Shown here piece after piece: positions 52,748 to 61,473 of a stretch of 64,000 nt of DNA. The notes under the pieces were generated by a model. It was not told the origin of the DNA and did not search any database. It worked only from the letters and a program-made list of their open reading frames with translations. Source of the stretch: Penicillus capitatus (lineage: Eukaryota; Chlorophyta). Location of the stretch: NCBI GenBank assembly GCA_965649825.1, contig OZ287701.1, forward strand, positions 124,001-188,000, in the 5' to 3' direction. The position numbers and the translations under genes were made by a program. The number at the start of each line of letters is the position of its first letter. Position 1 is the stretch's first letter.

Positions 52748-53839
52748 CAGTTCTGCTTTTAACGTATTTTCTTCTTTGTAACAACGATCGCGGTGTGTGC
52801 TTTGTGTGCATATTCTCATAGATAAAGAGCCTGTTTGACTTCGCATGAATCGTTTGGAAAGATCTGCTGAGACAGCTGCGACAAGTCCATGACCGACCTT
52901 TATGCGCGAGTGGCCTGTTAGTGTGTCCTTTTCATTTTTCTTTCGCTATCCGTAAACTCCCTTTCTCTTCGTTAATGCGAAGCTTTTTGTACATGTGATT
53001 GGTTTCGAGAGAGGTCATCTAATCACTTTCCGATTCGTAGCGGGATCGGTTATCACCGCATTAACGCGTTGCACAGTTTCGACACCGAACGTCGAGCAAG
53101 ATCGCCTTTCTTTTGCGTCACATCCAATTGGTCTTCGTCGACAACCTTACAGAATGAGCAGCAGCAAACTGAAGTGTTCTGAAAGAGTGCTGTCGACACC
53201 AGCCGGAGGGTTATTCAAGCATATTGTCATGGCATCAGCGATAGAACGCTGTCGCCGAGCGATGTGACACTGCCTCGTTATTGGGGGGTTCACAGTTCAA
53301 GGGGTGCTAGTTGAGTCATCCGAGGCCCTCTTCTCTGGCTCTGGCGCTAGGATGACTCAACTGCCTAGACATGTCGCGTCACTACGCACATACTTAAACG
53401 ACGCATTCTGATCACTCAGGACCTTGCTCCGATTACTTGTAAGAGTCTTCCGCTGTTATCGTTTGGCGCGGCACTTCCGCGGTGACAAACGCGACAGGTG
53501 CTTTCTTAAGGAACTGTTCTGTTCATACCATCGTCTCTAATTATCTTCGGATCCTGAGAGACGGCTAATACTCAAGACGACCGAGAATCTGGCGAATTGA
53601 CTGCAAGACGCGTCATGACAGAAGAGGGTGAGATCACATGGCATCAGAAACCGTCTGCCGCGCAGCCATAGGAGAATGACGACAACGATGTCGATCAGGA
53701 TCCTGTTAAGTCACCTAAATGTCATACTGAGGTGGCTAATGTTCTGAAGAGACACTAAGTCTTGAATGATCGAAGAACGCAATACTTCTTCACACAAGAA
53801 ACCGATTCTAGAGGAAGAGTGAACACAGAATCACTCAAA
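52748..53839. other. Intergenic stretch, no supported gene
   Basis: About 1.1 kb, containing the second copy of the 53-bp hairpin repeat. Short frames only. Confidence 0.5.
53310..53361. repeat. 53-bp hairpin repeat, copy 2 (inverted relative to copy 1)
   Basis: GTTGAGTCATCC and GGATGACTCAAC are perfect 12-bp inverted repeats separated by 28 bp. Read on the reverse strand the unit matches 44975-45027 at most positions. Each arm contains a TGAGTCA core. Confidence 0.8.
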
Positions 53840-54346
53840 ATGGACGAAATAAAAGAAGCTGACTACAGCAAACTCAAACTGGCAGGAAGCATCCTGTCAA
53901 AACTCCGAGAAACACTTCAGGAAAGCAGTGAGGAGATGCGAAAAGCAGTCACGACCTTGAGATCAAGATATCTCGAGAAAAGACTCAAACTGGCGAAGTA
54001 TTATGACTTACCGAAAGAGGGAAAGATCCCTAATCATATCGCCAGGAAAGCAAAAGATAAAAATACTGGTCTAACCAACTTTAAAAAAGAGATCAGCAAA
54101 ACCAGAAATGAGATGCATGAAGAGTACGATCTCTGTGAACATCTCATGCCCTGGAGATCTCCGCACTTCTTCATTGCGCATCATTGGATCAACGATGCAT
54201 TCGAAAGAATGGGACTTTGGCCCCAAAAGCGCAGTGAAGGCACCTGTTGGGATCGTGTAAACAACTTAGCAAGAACAGAGTCGAACAGGCACGCGACGAC
54301 GACGAAAAACGAACACTCGAACGACAGCACAGGGACTCAGGATTAG
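53840..54346 (+). CDS. Lysine-rich ORF, unknown, possibly mobile-element derived
   Basis: 168-residue single ORF from ATG 53840 (MDEIKEADYSKLKLAGSIL), with an open but ATG-less 5' extension to 53762. The first half is a charged coiled-coil-like helix (LRETLQESSEEMRKAVTTL, RYLEKRLKLAKYYDLPKEGK); the second half has HLMPWRSPHFFIAHHWINDAF. Codon choice is A-ending (AAA, AGA, GAA), quite unlike the neighbouring genes. It lies beside a decayed reverse transcriptase and foldback element, so a transposon or gag-like origin is plausible. Not recognised by family. Confidence 0.4.
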   Translation: MDEIKEADYSKLKLAGSILSKLRETLQESSEEMRKAVTTLRSRYLEKRLKLAKYYDLPKEGKIPNHIARKAKDKNTGLTNFKKEISKTRNEMHEEYDLCEHLMPWRSPHFFIAHHWINDAFERMGLWPQKRSEGTCWDRVNNLARTESNRHATTTKNEHSNDSTGTQD

Positions 54347-54719
54347 TTACAAGTACAACGTTGTCTTTAAATACCCAGGGTGGTTGCAGGTCCCCAAACC
54401 TTACGACCCAACAGTCGCGAACTTTACACTACCTTTCATAACCTTATGCCTAACGTTATGCGGGAGTTAGCTCGGGAGCCGACACCCGTCGCGACCGCTG
54501 GTCGGCGCGCCAGGGTGGTTACGCGTCGACACAACCGTTCCGATGGCTGCGTCGGGCGACGTGACTACTGCATATCCTGCATCGCCGAAACTGAATATGA
54601 TGATCTACCTGTAGTTGTCCTTACTAGTGAAGCATACGGAATGGGGGCTCCATTCATCGGCTTAGCCTGTGACAGATGGATCGACGAACATTTAGTCTTC
54701 CGAAATCTTCTCGAGTCAG
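54347..54719. other. Stretch with an open but unsupported frame
   Basis: An ORF on the + strand (to 54733) contains PNVMRELAREPTPVATAGRR and YDDLPVVVLTSEAYGMG but has no family match. It may be part of the decayed retroelement next to it. Confidence 0.3.
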
Positions 54720-54962
54720 TCATTAGATGTTGATACGGGTTCTTGAGATCATCGCTTGCGGATGTAGCTCTCCAGGCAGGAGTGGATTTAAGACATCGCG
54801 CCCTAGAAAAACCACTTCTTTCTTACAAAACTGTATCTTCTGGTAGTTGGTGTGGAGGCAATTAACTTTCTTCACCCACAACACTTCTTCAAGATTGCTA
54901 TCGTGCTCTCACTCACCACGTCCGCCAACCAGGATGTCGTCTTGGTAGTTGACCGCCTTCGT
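54720..54962 (-). pseudogene. Decayed Ty3/gypsy-type reverse transcriptase fragment
   Basis: Reading from 54962 leftwards the reverse strand gives VNYQDDILVGGRGE, a stop, then EHDSNLEEVLWVKK, TNYQKIQFCKKEVVFLGRDV. This is the retrotransposon RT catalytic motif (Y-x-D-D-I-L-V) followed by the standard 'EH--NL--VL' helix and 'KC-F-K-EV-FLG' strand. The frame is broken by an in-frame stop and lacks flanking domains, so it is a relic. The palm region that should lie just upstream is displaced by the foldback element at 54975-55450. A possible upstream piece (AFLPHGMMTS) sits near 55700. Confidence 0.75.
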
Positions 54963-54974
54963 TGATTCGAACAC

Positions 54975-55450
54975 ATTGCACAGACGGAGGAGAAAGTCGT
55001 CAACGAAAGATAGAAGAAGTCGTCACAAGTTCGCGGTTCAGTGCGGAGAAAGGGGGAAAGCCGTTACGGAGTGGTCGGGTGAGTCGTCACAAGTGTGCGG
55101 TGGTCGCCGGAGAAAGACGTCACGGAAGCAAGATAGTCGTCGGCGTGGCGTCGATCGAAAGATGGCCGTGTCGGAAAACTAACGGTTCCTCCCCCGGTCG
55201 GAAAAAAGTTAGGGCCTTGTCGGAGAATTAACGGTTTCCCTGGCCGAAACGGTTAGTTTTCCGACACGGTCATCTTTCGATTGACGCCACGCCGACGACT
55301 ATCTTGCATCCGTAACGTCTTTCTCCCCTTTCCCCGCACTGAACCACGCACTTGTGACGACTCTCTTGACCACCCGTGACGACTTTCTCCGGCGACCACT
55401 GTACACTTGTGACGACTCCTCCGACCCTTCTTTGACGACTTTTGTCTCTC
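54975..55450. mobile_element. Long foldback (inverted-repeat) element
   Basis: Two arms of about 180-200 bp face each other around a ~57-bp loop. The inner arms (about 55121-55187 and 55245-55311) match over ~65 bp at roughly 95 percent, including AAGATAGTCGTCGGCGTGGC and its complement. The outer parts carry short direct repeats of GTCGTCACAAGT with GCGGT and GGAGAAAG, mirrored on the other side. The element sits within the remains of a gypsy reverse transcriptase. It fits a foldback transposon or MITE, and a transcript would form a long hairpin. Confidence 0.75.
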
Positions 55451-56849
55451 ACACTCGCAATCATGGAGTTTGTGTTCCCTTGGGAGAAGCGCGCTAACAG
55501 AGGTTCAACGTCATGATGTGACCATGTCTTCACCGATGTCCACCTACTACACGCCTCTAGCTCTGCCGTCGTTCTCTATGGAATCTATCCTAGTTAATCA
55601 TTTGCTAGCGACACTTTTTCGGTCGCAAGTCCCTTGACCATCAACATATGTATGCCCGCTGGTTCCACCGCAACACAAGGCTTGTCATCATTCCATGGGG
55701 AAGGAATGCCTTTGCATCTGCTCCATATTTCGGCTGAAAAGCGTGATTCCCTGCCCAATGTGGTTTCGTACTCCCATGTTTTCTCTTCCTCACCTCGTTT
55801 GAGTACCTCTGCGGCCTTCTAGTCTCTTTTTTGATTCGAGGACCGTTGCTCATAGACTCTTTTAGTTAACCTTCATTAACTCCTCGACGTTCCATTCTTT
55901 GGCCCCGTGGCGCTATGCAAAGTCGTTTCATCTATAGAATGTCAGTGATCCGAACCGCCCTTGGAAGAATTCCCTTCCGATTCCAAGGCTTCGTACACGT
56001 CCTCATCGCCCCCATTCAGAACCCTGTCTGTCTCCCGCACACGCCATTCGGTTTCGGCAAGCGGCTCGCTGCAAGCCTTTCTATCACACTATCCTCGGCT
56101 CACCGTTCCTTGACGTTCCTAGAATGCCACGTCTGTACGCTGTCCGGAACAAGAATGAAAATTCCGCCGTTCTCCTGCTTTTAATTGCTTAAAGTTTCTA
56201 GCGCCGCATCAGTACTTGATCCCACACACGCCTGCGCTTCTAGCCATCGACAGAGGTAGTCAGTCCCCCGCGAGTAAAGTAGGCCGTGTTTCTTCGGAGT
56301 CCGCCGTCTGGCAAAGGCCGGCGAAATCTATCCCGGCTGGCTCTTGGATTCTATCTTCCGGCGTTGTCCTAAGTCCATCTACCCTGTTCTTGACAGAGTC
56401 AAGACATCAGATATCTTTTCTCGTACGAGATTTGCTTGATCCTTGCATAATCTGAAGAGACGTCGCACGATGAACCTTGATAACGTCGTCTAGATGATGA
56501 TGGCGAGAACATTATGAGCGAAATGATAGCATCGTATGCATTGGCGTGTCCAGGGTTAAATCTTCAGGCGGGTTTTAGATCATGACAACTGTAGGCGATT
56601 AGGAAAACTTCTGGTGCGACTTTTGCGCTTCAAAAGACTTAGATGGACATATGGCCGACAGAAGCCCGACCGATGTATGGCTCACATGCCTTCTCGGCAG
56701 ACTATGTGTCCAGCTCTCGTCAGGTCTTCTTCGAGTATCGCACTGATCGCGAGCTCCTTATGCGATCCAAGTACGCAAGCAACTCTCTTCGAGATGTGTT
56801 TTTGAACATTGGGCTGCGCAAGCTGCTCTCGTACGAGAAACTGGTTGGT
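55451..56849. other. Repeat-rich stretch, no intact gene
   Basis: Contains several frames on both strands without domain support, and probably further decayed retroelement sequence on the reverse strand (for example AFLPHGMMTSLVLRW near 55700). No intact gene. Confidence 0.4.
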
Positions 56850-57125
56850 ATGCTTTCTATTCAAATCTATGACTGAAATTGTAAATCCGTCAGGAAACAG
56901 AGGAACAGTGTACCCGAAAGCGGTAAAAGAGGCCGTTGCCAAGCTGTAGAGGACGACGTCGCCTTGATTACTGCTGCTCTTGACGCATTTCCTACCTTGC
57001 GATAAGGCAGGCACGTTGTGTGGAAAGTAAACGGCATCCTTCAGGAAGATGTCTTTGAATCCTTCGCTGTTTTTGTTAGTTGAAGCAGTATTCAGACCAT
57101 ACCGACCGATTTCACGAATCGTCAT
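56850..57125 (-). pseudogene. Truncated duplicate of the methyltransferase gene (N-terminal part)
   Basis: From ATG 57125 the reverse strand reads PMTIREIG ... VYFPHNVPAL and, after an intron-like interruption, GDVVLYSLATASFTAFGYTVPLF. This matches the methyltransferase at 40.6-41.6 kb (VPIREID ... TFHTVPPY, intron, GDDLALYGIATVSVTALAYRLFA) in order and spacing, including a GC-type donor at the same place (TTATCGCA in both). Similarity stops before the methyltransferase domain, so it cannot encode the enzyme. It lies 224 bp downstream of surface-protein gene C, exactly as the intact copy lies downstream of gene A. Confidence 0.65.
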
Positions 57126-57348
57126 CGGAATTCGGCTGCAGGCAAAATGGACTTCGTGTGGAATTGCCGGTCGACGGTCGCGTTGACAATGGGATTGTAA
57201 AAACAGCCACGGCACTTGAAACTTTGCATGTACATGAGATCACACAGGGATCATTATGAGACTTGACTGTGGATTCAACATACGGCAGCAAACACTCTTG
57301 TGCCTGCGAACACAGTTCTCGGAGATGGTTTGAATGAAAAGTCCATGT

Positions 57349-59688
57349 TCAAGTTTCCGATTTCGACCGTAGAATGATTTCGATTCTGTACCAACTAGGA
57401 CAGCAAACTTTGTGCAAAGCATAAAGTTTCTGTCGATGACAAATGACGAAAATAAAAAAGCCTAAAACCAGAGCAGCTATCACGATCACGATCACGATCC
57501 ACAACCACTCTTCCATCTCAGGAAGAATGAAATTGTCAGGATTCGAACAACACATCACATCTTCACTTGATTTGAACTTCTCAAAAGGACACACAACATC
57601 ACTCAAAAGAACGCCAGCAGTCTCATCAATTGGCCGCGACGCATCCAACACTTCATCTGTTTTACAAAGATCGGCTGGCGGAACGGTGAAGTAGCCACGC
57701 TTCGGCATACTCCTCACAGTACCTCCGCACGATTCTATGGAATCATATTTGCAGATGAAGGAAGTCTCTTCAATACATGACTTGACAAAGAGATTCCTCA
57801 TCACACCTCTGGAATCGATAGCAACACAGGGCTCTCTACCCGGCATGAAAATTGGCTCTCGAACTCCCCAGTATTCAGACCCATCTTCTAAGACTGAATC
57901 TTCAGAATCGATCCAGGAGAAACGGTCACCCGTTTGTCGACTTGCACCGACCCAGGATCCATCTGTCTGTGCGAGCTTCGCTAGAAAAGCGAGCTCGCCT
58001 TTATCCACTATGCTCACCAACTGTCCACCGTCTTCCACGCACAGCTCCTTCGCCCTCTCCCAATTGACTTCTTCAACGAACACCTTGTAGGCCGAATCTC
58101 GAAATGTGAAACACTTATTCTCATCGACGTCTTCGGCGAGGACCGTATCCGGGCACTCAGACAAAGGATCCTGCGCCTGTCTGTAGATCTGTTGCTCGCA
58201 GGAAGTGATCTCTGACGGAATGCATTGTCTGGAACGGTCAATGATTGCATTAAGGGCTTGTTCGCTGGTAACGCCTCCTCTTTCCAGCTCATGGAGCCCA
58301 ACGTCGTGCCCCACCACGCCAAGGAAGACATCTGGTGCGTTTTCTGATCCTTTGGCGAAGAATGGTGTCGCCACTGTTGTGAGAAGCCCCAACCCTCCTG
58401 CGTCGACGTAGGGCTCCACCCAGATAGGCAGCTCTGTTCTTCCGCTTGCGAAATAGAGATAGTAAGAATTCAGAGCGTCGAAGGTATTGGTGTTCGGTCC
58501 AATAAACGACCAGGCTCCATTGTTGGCGCAGGCCAGTTGTCTTGGGATGGCGTCATCTGCTTCTCGAGTCATCGAGTAGGTGAATATCGATGCTCTGGCA
58601 CCAGTTATTTCCTCTAATCTCTGCTGCATCTTCTCGACATTAGAAGCCATCTGCGAACGCTTTATGCTTGTCTGATCAGGACCGGTCGTATCCATTCCGT
58701 CAGTCAAGAACAGGATGACCTTGTGACAGTGAGAACAAGATGCTTCTCCACGGCAAGCATTTGTCAAAATGCGAAACGCTGTCTCAAATGCGGCAGTAAA
58801 ATTGGTGTTCCCGCCCGGTTCGACCTCATCCATTTTATGGCGAAGAATCTCAATGTGTTGTGTGCGGGCCCTCACAAGATCAGAGAATCCCCACAGAGCT
58901 TCAGCTTGGTCGGAGAACACAACAACGTTCACAAAATCTACCAGGGTGAAGGTTCCAAGCATGTCCTTCACTGCCCGTTGGGCCGTGTCCCATTTCGTGC
59001 GCTCAGTGTATCCGACGATGTTCTTCATGGAATCAGACTTATCCACGACCAAGACAATATCTTTCGGTCCAGTACTAGCTCCAATATACCAAGGTCGCTG
59101 TCTTGGGTCATATGCGTTGCTGCAGCCGAATGTACTCTCTTCATGTTCACGTTCTCGTTCCCATGCCGCCGACGGGTAATTACGGAACAGTCCATCTCGA
59201 GTTCCTACAGCACAACAGCGTCAACGAGTGAGAACATTTGCGAAAATCTGACCTAGATAGAGCCATCCGTATTCGTCTTGTCCATGGGTCTTCGTGAAGG
59301 TTTCGTCAAGGTTACGGTAAATGCAGAGGTTTTCTTTGATGCTGTCGCTTAAGTTTTTCGGGTTGGCTCCAGGTGGAGTAACGAAGTCTGACATCGTTTT
59401 GTCAATTCGCCGCCCACGTGCGCTACACACCTCGGGTGTCCCGAGGTCCTCTATGCACGGTAAGTGGACATAGTCGCTGGAGCAGACATGTTTAGAGCAT
59501 TTGCATTCTCGAACCAGCTCAACACGTTCTGCGTGTAACTCGCTAGCACGTTTAGCAATCTCTTTCACGACGCGTTCTTGCGATTCAACGAAGTTCATCA
59601 AGTCGTTCGGAATCATTGTGCTCTCTCCGATTGCGTTTAGAACGCAGACACAGAGTGCAGAGAAAACGAATTGGATGCGAGAAGCCAT
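57349..59688 (-). CDS. Surface protein C: Cache/VWA (alpha2delta-like) plus C-type-lectin-like domain
   Basis: Two exons (59688-59253, 59204-57349) give 763 residues. Signal peptide MASRIQFVFSALCVCVLNAIG, KCSKHVC, LGTRDGLFRNYPS, YDPRQRPWYIGAS, VWA domain with MIDAS DKSDS and FLTDGMDTTG, Cache half WVEPYVDAGGLGLLTTVATP, lectin-like domain (WVGASRQTGDRFSW, EYWGVREP, TSFICKYD), then a membrane helix (LWIVIVIVIAALVLGFFIFVI) and a basic tail. It is the close sister of protein A: the lectin-like domains are nearly identical, including long runs such as SEDSVLEDGSEYWGVREPIF. The intron (59252-59205) is GT-AG and contains CTCACTCG. A TATA-like CATAAATA lies about 105 bp upstream of the start. Confidence 0.86.
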
Positions 59689-60059
59689 GGTACGGGCGGT
59701 AAGACAAGATGGCAGCACAACAACTTGGGGGAAATTCCCTTGTCGACAGCATGTTCGGAGGTTAAATGATCGTGCGGTTCTGCCAGAGATATTTATGGCA
59801 TGCTCCCAAATCTCTTAATCGTCACCGCTCGCTGAATTCCTACCCAGAATAGCGGCGACAGGTGTTTTATGGTCAACGAAGTAGCTTGCCAGCCTCCAGT
59901 GCCGACCGAATGCACGTCATCTGACGTGTTAAAGACTCGGGAAAGATGGCGAAGGATAGAACAACAAACCCCCAGTCCTCTTCAGGAAGATGAAAACAGT
60001 TTGATAAAAAAAGTCGAGAAAAAGCTTTGAACATCATGCATCATCCCTCCGAAACGACC
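59689..60059. other. Promoter-side intergenic stretch of gene C
   Basis: Contains a TATA-like CATAAATA (reverse strand, near 59792). No gene seen. Confidence 0.45.
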
Positions 60060-60199
60060 AATGATGAATGCTGAACTGAAGCCACTATTAGAATGCTTTC
60101 AAGAATCACCATGGAAACTTGTACGGCACGTAATGTCGTCCGCATGTTGCCACCGATCATTTCATTTGTACGGAAGACGACTGACCGGTGGAGTCGACA

Positions 60200-61473
60200 A
60201 CGACATGGGAGGTCGGTGTCGAATACATGAAGCCGCGCGGCTTGCTTCGTTTTGTTCGTGGGGTCTGTCTGGCTCATTCGAGGCAAAACAAACGTCGTTC
60301 TTTGCATGACACTGCTGTTGTCGTCGCCCATTCATGCATGATCCGCTGACATCGCACACCGGTATCTCGCTATCCGCTGCGAGCCTGTCGACGACTTCTG
60401 TGAGGGAGAGAATCTTGCGTGTATTCCCACCAATTTCTCCGCGTCTTCTTAAGTAGCTCTTCCTTGAATGTTCAGAACCGCGCTAAGTCGGTTAGTCGCA
60501 GAACGGTCTACATCCGTGCGAACTCTCTCTACCGCCTTCTCTGATCCAGGCTTCTTATGTCATCTGCGCGTTTTTGATACCTGCCACAATGCATGCCTCA
60601 ACGTACAGTACTGATGAGACGAGTGGTGGGGCCGGACAACGGGTACTTCTTCAATCGACGCATCCCTTATTTGCGAATCGTCGCATCTGATCAACCGTTT
60701 TTCATGCCCAGAAGCCATGCTGTGTGGGTTTTAACTCTGTCTTCGACCTATAACTCTGCCGATACTCTAATGCCCAACGCCCTGTCTAAAACGCGTGACC
60801 ATTGCGCTTCTCAGGGTCGCGAGAGAACCGTATTTGCGCTGAAAGGTCTGTACAGTGCATCACCCCTGTCGAGACGTCTCTGTCGTAATGAGGATGAAAA
60901 TCTCAAAACGTTGACAAGGTCGACCGTGCGTATTTTCTTACTCGTGTTCTTTGCGTTAATCCGTGCTCGTCGCCGCTGTTTTTGCGGCTGTGCGATCATT
61001 TCAGTGTCCTAGTGTGCGACGGCGTCGTATCTGACGTGTTCCCATCTCCGATCTAACCGACAGCAACAGTCTGCCCTTCGAAGAGGAATCCAAAACGCGA
61101 GATGAGTAAGATCGGCCTCAGAATCTACACGACAGACGTCGCAAAAGTAACTTCTCAGATGTCCGAACGTAAAAGAGCCGCTTCGCTCATTCTCCAGCAA
61201 GAAAGCGAGCTCGAGTGAACCTGGATTCGTTAGACAAAGTGTCACAAAATTGCAATCAACTGCAGCTGGACATTTCTGAAGAAGGGACAGGGTGAAGATG
61301 CGAATCGCGATTCGACAACGATTTCCGCACCATTGATTTTTCGATTTGATTAAGTGGGTGCAACTTTCGCCTGTGGTGCCATACATCGTCGTATCATCTC
61401 TAACGAGAATTCGCTTGCCGAGATCAAACACACACAAAAAAGACGATTTGCTTGTTGCAATGAAGACAAACAT
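60200..61473 (-). pseudogene. Possible decayed paralogue of the MATH-UBL-RING gene
   Basis: An ATG at 61473 opens a 154-residue frame whose second half (RIFTLSLLQKC, NFVTLCLTNPGSLELAFLLE, FTFGHLRSYFCDVCRVDSEA) follows the UBL2 pattern of the intact protein (PWLTLFQERR, DVIVFCKLYDPEESTLTYVG). Further left on the same strand, near 60308-60260, NDVCFASNEPDRP resembles the RING start NDMCVVCLDAPQT, with the second Cys lost. No continuous exon model could be built and the RING ligands are incomplete, so if the relation is real this copy is dead. The similarity is faint and could be chance. Confidence 0.3.

Noticed and set aside
54380-54733. 117-codon + strand ORF next to the RT relic
   Set aside because: No ATG near its start, no domain and inside repeat debris.
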